Below are positions 8,936-17,568 of a DNA stretch of 64,000 bases, piece by piece (within the stretch, counting starts at the first letter, position 1; every line of letters starts with the position of its first letter). The translations under genes were made by a program, and so were the position numbers. Source of the DNA: Butyrivibrio sp. (lineage in GTDB: Bacteria; Bacillota; Clostridia; Lachnospirales; Lachnospiraceae); assembly GCA_022486625.1 (NCBI GenBank), contig JAKVKH010000006.1:44345-108344 (forward strand), written 5' to 3'. The notes under the pieces are model-generated. The model was not told the origin of the DNA. It saw only the letters and a program-made list of their open reading frames with translations, and made no database searches.

Positions 8936-9695
8936 GGAAATGAATCATCTGCTGCATGCACTTCTTGATCTGGGAGAGACAATGCTGATATCCGGCGCAG
9001 AAATCAACCGGGTGGAGGATACGCTGATCAGGCTGGGAATGGCTTACGGCGCAAGGAAGATGAATGTATTTGTCATTACCTCCAGTATCGTCATTACCAT
9101 GGCGTTTCCGGAGGAACTTGAAGTGACACAGACGCGTAGAATTCTTGACTGTGCAGGCAATGATTTTACAAGGCTTGAACAGCTCAATCATCTGAGCAGA
9201 ACCTGCTGCAGAGAGCAGTACAGCGTTGCAGAGTTTCAGCAGAAAATTGATGAAATCCGGAATGAACCGGTTTCTGACTGGCCTCTTTTTACGGGCAGTA
9301 TGCTGGGAACTTTCAGTTTCGCCATCTTTTTCGGAGGAACAGTATGGGATGGAATTATTGCTGCAGGTTTTGCAGTGGCAATCTGTTTTCTGCAGAAATA
9401 TATGCGCAGAATCTGCCCGAATACCATGGTGTTCAATCTGCTGACCGCGTTTCTGATTGGTCTTGGGATCACACTTCTGGCAGGAGCGGTTCCGGGGCTT
9501 CATTCTGATAAGATCATGATCGGTGATATCATGTTGCTGATTCCCGGTATTGCAATGACAAATGCAATACGTGATGTCCTGGTAGGAGATACGATTTCCG
9601 GCGCCATGCGACTGATTGAGAGTCTTCTCTGGGCAGGTTCTCTTGCCTGTGGCTTTATGATTTCCATGTGGATTCTGGGAGGTGCAGTGAGATGA
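8913..9695 (+). CDS. Threonine/serine exporter ThrE, N-terminal-domain subunit (DUF1212)
   Basis: The protein is 261 aa from ATG 8913 (MKMELTDREM); ATG 8919 is equally possible. The soluble N-terminal part contains LLDLGETMLISGAEINRVED and TSSIVITMAF, typical of the DUF1212 half of ThrE. At least four hydrophobic helices follow. In Firmicutes this exporter is often split into two proteins, as here. The role, export of threonine/serine or related small molecules, comes from the family. The start lies inside the end of the DUF512 gene, and the stop overlaps the next start as ATGA. Confidence 0.88.
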   Translation: MKMELTDREMNHLLHALLDLGETMLISGAEINRVEDTLIRLGMAYGARKMNVFVITSSIVITMAFPEELEVTQTRRILDCAGNDFTRLEQLNHLSRTCCREQYSVAEFQQKIDEIRNEPVSDWPLFTGSMLGTFSFAIFFGGTVWDGIIAAGFAVAICFLQKYMRRICPNTMVFNLLTAFLIGLGITLLAGAVPGLHSDKIMIGDIMLLIPGIAMTNAIRDVLVGDTISGAMRLIESLLWAGSLACGFMISMWILGGAVR

Positions 9696-10165
9696 CAGTC
9701 AGTGAGATAATCCTGCAGCTGGTAATGGCATTTGCCGGCTCTGTCGGATTTACGATTCTGTTCCGGCTGCGCAGACAGCTGATTATTCCTGCATCACTTG
9801 GCGGGTGCCTGAGCTGGGGGATTTATCTGCTTGCGCATCTTCATTACAATATCTTTTTTGCCTGCCTGATTGCATCTGCGTTCGCTGCGCTGTATTCAGA
9901 GCTTCTTGCCAGAATCAGGAAGGCGCCGGTTACGCTGTTTTTTATTTCAGCAGTAATACCGCTGATTCCGGGAAGCACACTGTATTACACAATGAGCTAT
10001 GCAGTGCAGCGCAACTGGGAAAAGGCAGGAGAATATGGGAATATGACATTGCAGTATGCATTTGCCATTGCAGTAGGCATCAGTCTGATCTGGGCATTGT
10101 TCAGTATGAGGCAGAAAATCCGTAAGGGGGATGACATGAAAATGGATAAAAAGGATAGAACATGA
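9692..10165 (+). CDS. Threonine/serine exporter, C-terminal-domain subunit (DUF3815/ThrE_2)
   Basis: This 157-aa four-to-five-helix membrane protein starts at ATG 9692, overlapping the preceding stop by 4 bp and preceded by GGAGG. The block PLIPGSTLYYTMSYAV is the family signature. It is the partner of the DUF1212 subunit. Together they equal one full-length ThrE of the actinobacterial type. The short tail after residue 145 is basic and cytoplasmic. Confidence 0.88.
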   Translation: MTVSEIILQLVMAFAGSVGFTILFRLRRQLIIPASLGGCLSWGIYLLAHLHYNIFFACLIASAFAALYSELLARIRKAPVTLFFISAVIPLIPGSTLYYTMSYAVQRNWEKAGEYGNMTLQYAFAIAVGISLIWALFSMRQKIRKGDDMKMDKKDRT

Positions 10166-10358
10166 GAAGAGAATAACCCCCGAATTTTAGGAAGAAATGT
10201 TGCCATGCATGCAAATTAACGGGAATAATTATTTTTGTGTTCGCTTTTTTGTCAACAAATGCTGTTGTCTTTTACAAAATTAATAGTAATATAAACTCTG
10301 TTACCCTGAAAAAATTGGAAGTAATCTGACATCAGGGACGGGAGATTGATCTGGTAGC

Positions 10359-11918
10359 ATGAAAAAGACATTGGGTTTAGCGGGAGTAGTGGCGATTGCA
10401 GTACTTGCGGTCATTTATATCGGTTTTTCGTTGTTCTTTATGAATCATTTTCAGTTTCATACGATGTTGAATGATCAGAATGTTTCAATGAAAACAGAAA
10501 AGGAAATTGAAAAACAGCTCAGCAGTGAAGCTGAGAATTATCAGATAACGATTACGGGAAGAAACGATCTGAAGGCGACCATATCAGCGAAGGAGATTTC
10601 TCTCCAGCCTGTATTTGATGGTAAAATTGAACAGTTGCAGAAAAGTGCGAATGCATTTGCCTGGCCGGTAAGTCTTTTTGTTACCAGAACATACCAGAAT
10701 GATTCAGTTGCGGATTATTCGGAAGATGAACTTTCACAGAAGATAAGTGGTCTTGCATTCTGGGATGCATCTAATGTGACAGCTCCTGCAGATGCAACAT
10801 ATGCGTATCAGAACGGCAGTTATCAGATTGTTCCGGAAGTGGAAGGAACAACGCTGAACCGTGAGCAGACGGTAAAGGCAATTACATCGGCAGTCGGCGG
10901 AATGGAAGAAGAACTGTCGCTGGAAGATGCGGGATGCTATCAGGCTCCTGCAGTGCGTAAGGATGATGAAAATCTTAAAAAGACAGTGGCCGGTCTGAAT
11001 CAGTTTGTCGGAACCACGATTACGTTTGCATTCGGAGATCAGACGGAAGTGCTGAACGGAGATCTGATCAAGGATTGGCTGACAGTCAGCGGAACAGATG
11101 TGAAACTGAATGAAGATCAGGTCAAAGCGTATGTGAAGACGCTTGCACAAAAATATGATACATTTGGCAGCAGCAGAAGTTTTCATACAGCATCAGGTAA
11201 GGATATCACGGTAAACGGTGGTGATTACGGCTGGTGGATGGATCGCGATTCAACAACAAAGGCAATTATCCAGGCACTTACCGCGCAGAAGAGCGGAGCA
11301 ATGACACCGGTGTATTATGCAACAGCTGCAGTATATGGAACTCCTGATTATGGAAACAGCTACGTGGAAGTAGATCTTGATGCACAGCATGTGTATGTAT
11401 ATAAAGACGGAAAACAGGTTGTCAGTACAGACTGTGTATCCGGTAAGGCGGTAGTCGGACACGGAACGCCGGATGGAACCTATTCTATTACCTATAAGGA
11501 AAAAGATGCCACATTGGTTGGAGAAAATTACAGTTCACCTGTAAAGTTCTGGATGCCTTTTAATGGAAATATCGGGCTTCATGATGCATCCTGGAGAAGC
11601 AGTTTTGGTGGCACAATTTATGTCAATGGCGGTTCACATGGCTGTATAAACCTTCCATCAAAAAAAGCAGGAGAAATCTTTGCTGCTGTGGAAAAAGGTG
11701 AAGCAGTAGTCGTACATGGAGGAATGACGCAGGATCAGGCAAGAGCATTTGACCGGAAAGGAAAGGATGATGCTTCTGCAGGAGCGGATGCATCAGCAGT
11801 TTCCGGTACAAGTGCATCTGCAGCGACTCCTGTGCCGGCGCCTGATGCTATCACAGGCAGCACTGCAGTAACGGCGCCTGTAGCACAGGCAACTGCCGGG
11901 GCAGATACAGTACAGTAA
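10359..11918 (+). CDS. L,D-transpeptidase (YkuD domain) with membrane anchor
   Basis: The 519-aa envelope enzyme has an N-terminal membrane anchor (AGVVAIAVLAVIYIGFSLFF). Residues about 40-330 form a peptidoglycan-binding type region of two similar halves (PG_binding_4-like). The YkuD catalytic domain spans about residues 335-455, with HGTPDGTYSI, IGLHDASWR and GSHGCINLP. The nucleophile Cys is about residue 429. Such enzymes make 3-3 cross-links or attach proteins to peptidoglycan. The last 60 residues are Ala/Ser/Thr/Pro-rich low complexity. A strong terminator follows the stop, so the gene is probably monocistronic. Confidence 0.93.
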   Translation: MKKTLGLAGVVAIAVLAVIYIGFSLFFMNHFQFHTMLNDQNVSMKTEKEIEKQLSSEAENYQITITGRNDLKATISAKEISLQPVFDGKIEQLQKSANAFAWPVSLFVTRTYQNDSVADYSEDELSQKISGLAFWDASNVTAPADATYAYQNGSYQIVPEVEGTTLNREQTVKAITSAVGGMEEELSLEDAGCYQAPAVRKDDENLKKTVAGLNQFVGTTITFAFGDQTEVLNGDLIKDWLTVSGTDVKLNEDQVKAYVKTLAQKYDTFGSSRSFHTASGKDITVNGGDYGWWMDRDSTTKAIIQALTAQKSGAMTPVYYATAAVYGTPDYGNSYVEVDLDAQHVYVYKDGKQVVSTDCVSGKAVVGHGTPDGTYSITYKEKDATLVGENYSSPVKFWMPFNGNIGLHDASWRSSFGGTIYVNGGSHGCINLPSKKAGEIFAAVEKGEAVVVHGGMTQDQARAFDRKGKDDASAGADASAVSGTSASAATPVPAPDAITGSTAVTAPVAQATAGADTVQ

Positions 11919-11943
11919 ATGAAAGAAAATGCAATGAAGTATT

Positions 11944-11988
11944 AAAAAAGCTGTGAAAAATGAATTTCATTTTTCACAGCTTTTTTTG
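11944..11988 (+). terminator. Rho-independent terminator after the L,D-transpeptidase gene
   Basis: An AAAAAGCTGTGAAAAATGA arm pairs perfectly with TCATTTTTCACAGCTTTTT across a 3-nt loop, ending in a T run. It lies 26 bp after the stop at 11918. Confidence 0.92.
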
Positions 11989-12015
11989 CCGAGTACTGTA
12001 ATTTTTTGGGAGGAG

Positions 12016-12044
12016 GGGTCGTTCAGCGGGGAACTGAACGACCC
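12016..12044. other. Isolated 11-bp perfect hairpin in the 11.9-12.4 kb gap
   Basis: GGGTCGTTCAG and CTGAACGACCC flank a 7-nt loop. No T run follows, so it is not an intrinsic terminator. It stands between the terminator at 11944 and the repeat region. A small RNA or operator is possible. A second hairpin, TCAGAAGC/GCTTCTGA, follows at 12071-12092. Confidence 0.4.
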
Positions 12045-12243
12045 GGTATGAAAAAAGTTTTGTTGGGGATTCAGAAGCTTTCTCGCTTCTGATGTTATTT
12101 ATATTACAGGAGTTTTATGTCAGAACTGTGTACAATTTCTAAAGCAATTCTAAAGGAAAATGAAAAAAAACAGGAAGGAAATGGGTACAGTTTATGAACT
12201 GAAAGTGGATTAATTGCCACAGAACGGGAGGGGTATGGTATCA

Positions 12244-12275
12244 TTAAATGCAGGTGCAGTGGCACCTGCATTTAA
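12244..12275. repeat. Palindromic element, copy 1 (partner at 32848)
   Basis: A 14-bp perfect inverted repeat, TTAAATGCAGGTGC and GCACCTGCATTTAA, flanks a 4-nt loop AGTG. It sits directly after a -10-like TATCAT and before GAGGTTGC. The same arrangement (TATAAT, palindrome with a CAGGTGC/GCACCTG core, then GAGGTTGC) occurs at 32848-32877. It could be an operator, a 5'-end mRNA hairpin or a small dispersed repeat. Confidence 0.6.
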
Positions 12276-12286
12276 AAGAGGTTGCA

Positions 12287-12438
12287 AGCAACCTCTGAGA
12301 ATGATGGGGTTCCGGATTGAACAAAGCAACCTCTGAGAATGATGGGGTTCCGGGTTGAACAAAGCAACCTCTGAGAATGATGGGGTTCCGAATTGAACTT
12401 TGTGGCCTCTGAGAAGGATGGGGTTCACATTAAGGGAG
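12287..12438. repeat. Four tandem copies of a 38-bp repeat
   Basis: The unit AGCAACCTCTGAGAATGATG plus GGGTTCCGGATTGAACAA recurs with exact 38-bp spacing at 12287, 12325 and 12363. A fourth, diverged copy starts near 12401 and runs into the ribosome binding site of the Dabb gene. The first unit also pairs with GAGGTTGC just upstream (GAGGTTGC-AA-GCAACCTC). Copies abut without spacers, so this is not a CRISPR. Copy number may vary between strains. The ORF 12210..12458 on the minus strand is a product of the repeat, not a gene. Confidence 0.85.
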
Positions 12439-12446
12439 GATGGATT

Positions 12447-12749
12447 ATGGTAAAGCATATTATTTTATGGCAGTTGAAGGATGAGCTGACGCAGGAGCAG
12501 AAGGCAGAAGTCAGGCAGGAGATCAAGACGGGACTTGAAAACCTTAAGGGAAAAGTCCCAGGGCTTATGGAGATACATGTACAGACGCAGTTTCTGGCTT
12601 CATCCAATGCAGATGTCATGCTGGATGCAACACTGACAGATGAGGCGGCACTGAAAGGTTATGCGGTTCATCCGGCACATGTTGCAGTGGCAGACGGCAA
12701 GGTACGTCCATATACGAAGAGTCGTGTCTGCATGGATTATGAAATCTGA
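12447..12749 (+). CDS. Dabb-family (stress-responsive alpha/beta barrel) protein
   Basis: The protein is 100 aa from ATG 12447, which follows AAGGGAGGA; the longer ORF-track start lies inside the repeat array and is rejected. It opens MVKHIILWQLKDELT and has the length and pattern of a single dimeric ferredoxin-like Dabb domain (VHPAHVAVADGKVRPY near the C-terminus). Bacterial members are mostly uncharacterised small proteins. The 5' untranslated region carries the tandem repeats, an unusual setting that may affect expression. Confidence 0.85.
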   Translation: MVKHIILWQLKDELTQEQKAEVRQEIKTGLENLKGKVPGLMEIHVQTQFLASSNADVMLDATLTDEAALKGYAVHPAHVAVADGKVRPYTKSRVCMDYEI

Positions 12750-12887
12750 AGGGCAGAGACAGCCTGACTGATCTTATTTTATCAATTACAGGCATTATCC
12801 GGCACTATTTTGCGGATGCTGCTGTGTTCAGCATATGAATCATACAGTAAAATAAATTTAAAAATTCACACAGAAAAGGGGAAGGAA

Positions 12888-14177
12888 ATGGGAATTATCA
12901 GAGCAGCTGTATCATCAGCAAAAAGTGTACTGGCAGATGAATGGAGAGAATATTTCTATTGTAATGCAATGGATCCGGATGTACTTGTTGTGAAGGGCAG
13001 TAAAAGAAGCGGCAAGGGGAACAGTAATACAAAGGGAAGTGACAATGTGATCTCCAACGGTTCCATTATCGCCATCAATGAAGGACAGTGTGCGCTGATC
13101 GTGGATCAGGGAAAGGTAGTCGATATCTGTGCGGAAACAGGAGAATTTCTGTATGATACATCGTCACAGCCATCTATATTCTATGGCGGTCTGGGCAAGG
13201 GAATTGAAGACAGTTTCGGACAGTTTGGCATGCGGGTCGGATTTGGCGGAGATACGGCTACGGATCAACGCATCTATTTTGTAAATATCAAGGATATTAT
13301 CAGCAATAAATATGGTACACCGGAGCCTGTTCCATTTCGTGTGGTAGATCAGAATATCGGACTCGATGTGGACATTTCCATTCGCTGTCATGGGGAGTAT
13401 TCCTACAAAATTGTAAATCCGATTCTGTTCTATGCAAATGTATGCGGAAATGTGGAAACAGATTACAGACGTGAACAGATAGATTCGCAGCTCAAGACGG
13501 AGCTGTTGACTGCGCTGCAGCCGGCATTTGGCAAGCTTTCGGAAATGGGAATCAGGTACAGTTCACTTCCGGTTCATGCAATGGAAATGGCAGATGCATT
13601 GAATGAAATTCTTTCAGGAAAATGGCAGAAGACATATGGAATTGTGATCAGTGCATTCGGAATCAGTTCGGCAACTGCTTCCGAGGAAGATGAAGCAATG
13701 ATTAAGGAGCTGCAGAAAGGTGCAGTTCTCAGAAACCCGGGAATGGCAGCGGCGGCGCTTACGGCGGCACAGGCAGAGGCAATGAAGAGCGCAGCAGCCA
13801 ATACGGCGACCGGGCCGATGTTTGCTTTTTCCAATATGAATGCAGCAAGTGCAGCAGGCGGAATCAATACACAGCAGCTGTTTCAGATGGAGCAGGAGAA
13901 CAGACAGATGAGCAACCAGCAGGCAATGATGCAGCAACAGCTTGCAGCGCAGCAGGCGATGATGCAGCAGAGCATGGCACAGCAGACCCGGCCTGATCAG
14001 ACAAAGGCATCGGCTCAGTCGGCTTCCTGGACCTGTGAATGCGGCATGGTCAATACCGGAAATTTCTGCTCCAACTGTGGAAAATCCAGACCGAAGCCGG
14101 CTTCCTGGACCTGCAGCTGCGGTACGGTCAATACCGGAAATTTCTGTTCCAACTGTGGAAAACCAAGAAATGCATAA
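12888..14177 (+). CDS. SPFH-domain protein with two C-terminal zinc ribbons (YdjI-like)
   Basis: The protein is 429 aa from ATG 12888 (MGIIRAAVSSAKSVLADEW), supported by AAGGGGAAGG. Residues about 25-290 form an SPFH/virion-core-like domain. A Gln/Met/Ala-rich linker follows (QQAMMQQQLAAQQAMMQQ). Two nearly identical zinc ribbons (WTCxCGxVNTGNFCSNCGK) end the protein and arose by internal duplication. B. subtilis YdjI has the same SPFH plus zinc-ribbon plan and works with YdjG and YdjH in a PspA-linked membrane complex. Homologues of both follow here, so an envelope-maintenance role is a reasonable inference. Confidence 0.85.
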   Translation: MGIIRAAVSSAKSVLADEWREYFYCNAMDPDVLVVKGSKRSGKGNSNTKGSDNVISNGSIIAINEGQCALIVDQGKVVDICAETGEFLYDTSSQPSIFYGGLGKGIEDSFGQFGMRVGFGGDTATDQRIYFVNIKDIISNKYGTPEPVPFRVVDQNIGLDVDISIRCHGEYSYKIVNPILFYANVCGNVETDYRREQIDSQLKTELLTALQPAFGKLSEMGIRYSSLPVHAMEMADALNEILSGKWQKTYGIVISAFGISSATASEEDEAMIKELQKGAVLRNPGMAAAALTAAQAEAMKSAAANTATGPMFAFSNMNAASAAGGINTQQLFQMEQENRQMSNQQAMMQQQLAAQQAMMQQSMAQQTRPDQTKASAQSASWTCECGMVNTGNFCSNCGKSRPKPASWTCSCGTVNTGNFCSNCGKPRNA

Positions 14178-14222
14178 GCAGACACACTTGTATCAAATAA
14201 AGACGGGAGAGCTCACTTCATA

Positions 14223-15281
14223 ATGGCAACGCAGGAATATAAATGCCCCGCATGTGGCGGGGCAATGGAATTTGATACAAAAGAGCAGAAGCTGAAGTGC
14301 CCTTATTGTGACACGGTAATGTCACTTGAAGAATATAAAAAGGTCGCAGGGAAAGCCTCTGAAAATAAGATGACAGATGAGCATGCGCAGCAGGCGGGAT
14401 TTGATCAGAAACAGTCAGTCTATATCTGCGAGTCATGCGGAGGAGAGATTATTGCAGATCAGCAGACAGGAGCAACAACCTGCCCGTTCTGCGGGAATCA
14501 TGTTGTGTTTAAGGAAATTTTTGAAGAAGGAAGAAAGCCGGATTATGTCATTCCATTTCAGATGGGTAAAGAGGATGCAAAAACAAAATATCGTTCCTAT
14601 GTGAAGAACAAGTGGCTTTTGCCAAAGGTTTTTTCAAAAGAAAATCATATTGATGAGATCAAGGGTGTTTATATTCCATTCTGGCTGTATGATGCTGATG
14701 TCAGTGTGGATGCAGACTATGAGGGAACCAACCGGAAATTCTGGAGTGACAGTAATTATAATTATACAGACACCAGTTATTATGATGTGGTCAGAAGAGG
14801 TACGATGACTTTTTCACAGGTGCCGGTAGATGGCTCTGAGAAAATGCCGAATGATCTGACGGAATCCATAGAGCCTTTTCTGGCAAAAGATTTCAAACCA
14901 TATGATGGCGGTTATCTGGCAGGCTTTCTGGCAAATAAGTATGATGTGGATGAAAAAGAGTCAGAGCAGCGTGCACTTGAGAGAATCCGAAAAGGAGCAG
15001 AGGATATTGTCAGGGAGACGGTCAGTGGCTATGATTCGGTCAGAACAGTAAACAGTCAGGTGACATCTGATCATCTGGAGGCAAAATATGCGCTTTATCC
15101 GGTTTGGCTTTTGTCTACAACATGGAAAGATCAGCATTATCTTTTTGCAATGAACGGGCAGACCGGTAAGTTTGTCGGAAATCTTCCGGTATGCAAGGTA
15201 ACAGCAGTAAAGTATTATCTGATGTTTGCAGCAGCCTTTTCAGGAATAGCGCTGTTACTGGAATGGATTTTCAGATTCTGA
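14223..15281 (+). CDS. Zinc-ribbon membrane protein (YdjG-like)
   Basis: The 352-aa protein begins with two zinc ribbons: CPACGG...CPYCD (residues 8-30) and CESCGG...CPFCGNH (about 70-95). A globular region without recognisable catalytic motifs follows (YIPFWLYDADVSVDADYEG). One hydrophobic helix lies at the extreme C-terminus (LMFAAAFSGIALLLEWIF), which places the bulk in the cytoplasm. It sits between the SPFH and TPM-domain genes, with gaps of 45 and 18 bp, so the three form an operon. Function is inferred from the B. subtilis YdjGHI complex. No pspA homologue is visible in the window. Confidence 0.82.
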   Translation: MATQEYKCPACGGAMEFDTKEQKLKCPYCDTVMSLEEYKKVAGKASENKMTDEHAQQAGFDQKQSVYICESCGGEIIADQQTGATTCPFCGNHVVFKEIFEEGRKPDYVIPFQMGKEDAKTKYRSYVKNKWLLPKVFSKENHIDEIKGVYIPFWLYDADVSVDADYEGTNRKFWSDSNYNYTDTSYYDVVRRGTMTFSQVPVDGSEKMPNDLTESIEPFLAKDFKPYDGGYLAGFLANKYDVDEKESEQRALERIRKGAEDIVRETVSGYDSVRTVNSQVTSDHLEAKYALYPVWLLSTTWKDQHYLFAMNGQTGKFVGNLPVCKVTAVKYYLMFAAAFSGIALLLEWIFRF

Positions 15282-15299
15282 TGCCTGGGAGAGAACGAA

Positions 15300-16130
15300 A
15301 TGAAAATGAATAAAAAAATAGTAAAAACCGGCATTCTGATGCTGATGATCTGGATGCTGCTGATGGTGCTGCCTTCTATGGGAAAGCATGCGCAGGCGGC
15401 AGGAACAGCAGGGGCATATGTTGTGGATGATGCAGGACTGCTGACGGATGCGGAGAAGGAAACACTGCAGGTACAGATGCAGGAGATCAGCAGGCAGTAT
15501 GACTGTGAAATTGCGGTTGTGACGGTAAATTCCTATGACCAGTCCAATATTACGGCGTTCGCAGATGATACTTCGGATCAGAATGATTTCGGCTATGGTA
15601 AATCAGATGGTGGAATTTTGTTTGCCATCAGTATGGGAGACCAGAAGTGGGCGATTTCCACATATGGTACTGCCATCAGTACATTTACGGATGCCGGACA
15701 GAAATATATTACCGATCGGGTGGTATCAAAGCTGTCCGATGGAGATTACAGCGATGCATTTACACAGTTTGCAACATTGTGCGACAAATTCCTGAAGCAG
15801 GATCAGGTGGGAGATCCTTACGATGTCGGGAACATGCCGCGAAGGGATGTTACAGTATTGGCTGTCCTGGTATGTATTATGATCGGATGTGCGACGGCAG
15901 CGGTTCCGATCTGGATCATGGTTTCAGACCTTAAGACCGTGCATTTTGATGACAGCGCTGAAGGTTATGAGAATAAAAACACCATAAAAATGAGTGTAAA
16001 GGAAGACCGGTTCTTAAGACATCTGGTGACCAGAACACCGAGACCAAAGGACAGTGATTCGTCCGGTGGCAGCAGCGTACACACTTCTTCTTCCGGTTCT
16101 TCACATGGTGGCAGCAGTGGCAGCTTTTGA
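15300..16130 (+). CDS. TPM-domain membrane protein (YdjH/YgcG-like)
   Basis: The 276-aa protein has a signal peptide (ILMLMIWMLLMVLPSMGKHAQAA). An extracytoplasmic TPM domain covers about residues 38-175 (YVVDDAGLLTDAEKETL, then NDFGYGKSDGGILFAISMGD). A membrane helix (VTVLAVLVCIMIGCATAAVP) and a cytoplasmic tail rich in Ser/Gly follow. The tail ending SSGSSHGGSSGSF is usual for this family. It is the third gene of the SPFH/zinc-ribbon/TPM operon. TPM domains occur in membrane-protein quality-control and envelope-stress proteins; the exact activity is unknown. Confidence 0.88.
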   Translation: MKMNKKIVKTGILMLMIWMLLMVLPSMGKHAQAAGTAGAYVVDDAGLLTDAEKETLQVQMQEISRQYDCEIAVVTVNSYDQSNITAFADDTSDQNDFGYGKSDGGILFAISMGDQKWAISTYGTAISTFTDAGQKYITDRVVSKLSDGDYSDAFTQFATLCDKFLKQDQVGDPYDVGNMPRRDVTVLAVLVCIMIGCATAAVPIWIMVSDLKTVHFDDSAEGYENKNTIKMSVKEDRFLRHLVTRTPRPKDSDSSGGSSVHTSSSGSSHGGSSGSF

Positions 16131-16152
16131 TTCTGAAAACGGAAGTACAGTT

Positions 16153-17052
16153 TTATGCATTTCGGATATAACGTTGCATAGTGTTCAGAACTTTCTTTTT
16201 ATCTGCGCTCCACAGCGGTGCAATCAGCAGCTTTTTCGGACCATCACCGGTGATCCGGTGAACAACAGTTTCAGGAGGAAGCAGCTTTAAACAGCGGACA
16301 ACTAGGCAGCAGTATTCATCAAGAGTCATGACAGGGAACGGACTTTCCAGATATTTTCTGGCAAGCTCCGTTCCCTTTAAAATGTGCAGAAGCTGGAGTT
16401 TTATGCCATCAGGTACCGGCGTAAGTGCAGACAGATAGCGAACGGTATCCAGCATATCGACATCTGATTCTCCGGGAAGTCCCAGAATTACGTGGACGAC
16501 AACGGTGAGACCCGCAGCTTTAAGGCGACAGAAGGCATCTTCAAATACGGAAAGCGGATAGCCTCTGTGGATAGCGAGCGCAGTTTTCTCATGAATCGTC
16601 TGCAGACCAAGTTCTACCCATACCGGTTTGATCTGATTGAGGAGAGAAAGCATGGAGATCATCTCAGGTGGCAGACAGTCCGGTCTGGTACCAATGGATA
16701 AGGCAACGATTTCCGGGCACTGTATGGCATCTGTAAAAATCCGGCGAAGACGGTCAGGATCTCCGTAAGTGTTGGTGTAGGACTGGAAATAGGCAATATA
16801 TTTTCTTTCGGAAACAGGGATTTTGGAGGGGAATTTTGCATCTACCTTTTCTCTGGCTTCTGCAATCTGGGTTCGGATGTCCGCAGGTGCGGCGGCAAAG
16901 TCGCCGGAGCCACCTTCAGAGCAGAAAGTGCAGCCTCCGGTGCCAAGTGTTCCGTCGCGGTTCGGGCAGGTGCAGCCGGTCTGCAGCGAGAGCTTGTATA
17001 CTTTTGTACCGAACTGCTTTTTTAAAGCATCGGAAAGCGAATTGTATTCCAT
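16153..17052 (-). CDS. TIGR01212-family radical SAM protein (YhcC-like)
   Basis: The protein is 299 aa from ATG 17052 (MEYNSLSDALKKQFG), chosen over the upstream ATG because AAAGG precedes it. The cluster motif CTCPNRDGTLGTGGCTFC is the distinctive long-spaced radical-SAM site of this family. FQSYTNTYG and LGLQTIHEKTALAIHRGY follow as conserved blocks. The family is widespread and E. coli YhcC is a member; I know of no firm substrate. It is the only leftward gene in this part and converges on the TPM gene with 22 bp between stops. Confidence 0.92.
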   Translation of the reverse strand: MEYNSLSDALKKQFGTKVYKLSLQTGCTCPNRDGTLGTGGCTFCSEGGSGDFAAAPADIRTQIAEAREKVDAKFPSKIPVSERKYIAYFQSYTNTYGDPDRLRRIFTDAIQCPEIVALSIGTRPDCLPPEMISMLSLLNQIKPVWVELGLQTIHEKTALAIHRGYPLSVFEDAFCRLKAAGLTVVVHVILGLPGESDVDMLDTVRYLSALTPVPDGIKLQLLHILKGTELARKYLESPFPVMTLDEYCCLVVRCLKLLPPETVVHRITGDGPKKLLIAPLWSADKKKVLNTMQRYIRNA

Positions 17053-17181
17053 GAAACTGCCTTTCAGGTATGGACATAATTTCAATATTCTGATTTGCGG
17101 AGACTGTTCTAATGATGAATCATCTGCAGACTGAAATCAACTGAAAATTGAATAATGTTCTGAAAAAAGTAAAAAAGATCA

Positions 17182-17210
17182 TTGACTTAATCTGCTGAAA
17201 GTGGTTTGAT
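17182..17210 (+). promoter_or_regulatory. Promoter of the trpEG T-box transcript
   Basis: TTGACT and TTTGAT are separated by 17 bp, just upstream of the T-box leader. The -35 matches the consensus at 5 of 6 positions and the -10 at 4 of 6. Confidence 0.5.
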
Positions 17211-17212
17211 TA

Positions 17213-17555
17213 AAGGAATTCAATAACTTTGACAGAGTAAACCGTTGAAGCGGGGATGAAACGAAAGGGGCACTTCCAGAGAGTCCGGGCAGGTGAGAGC
17301 CGGGCAGAACGCCGATTCGCAAATGGGCCGCTGAGGGCATGGTAAACAGCTGATGGCAGATTGTCAAAAGCTCAGTAGCTCATGACGTAAGGCATACGTA
17401 AGTTGCCGGAGATATGTCAGTATCTCGCAGAGTGCGCAGAAAGAATGTTTTCTGCGAATCAGGGTGGCACCACGATAGAGCATATTATCGCCCCTGACAG
17501 GAAAGGTACAGTTCTTATTGGAGAACCGGCCTCTTTTCTGTCAGGGGCGTTTTAT
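17213..17555 (+). promoter_or_regulatory. T-box leader (tRNA-Trp responsive) upstream of trpE
   Basis: The conserved T-box AGGGTGGCACCACG is at 17461-17474. The intrinsic terminator CGCCCCTGACAG/CTGTCAGGGGCG spans 17489-17549, followed by TTTTA. The specifier region reads CGCAAATGGGCCGCTGAGGGC. The in-loop codon TGG (17324-17326) followed by a purine fits tryptophan. Uncharged tRNA-Trp should stabilise the antiterminator and let transcription reach trpE. Agreement of the codon with the downstream gene, and with a second TGG T-box at 38.5 kb, strengthens the call. Confidence 0.93.
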
Positions 17556-17568
17556 GTGGGAGGACATC

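Noticed and set aside
12287-12438. Tandem repeats considered as a CRISPR array
   Set aside because: The 38-bp units abut directly with no spacers and there are no cas genes.
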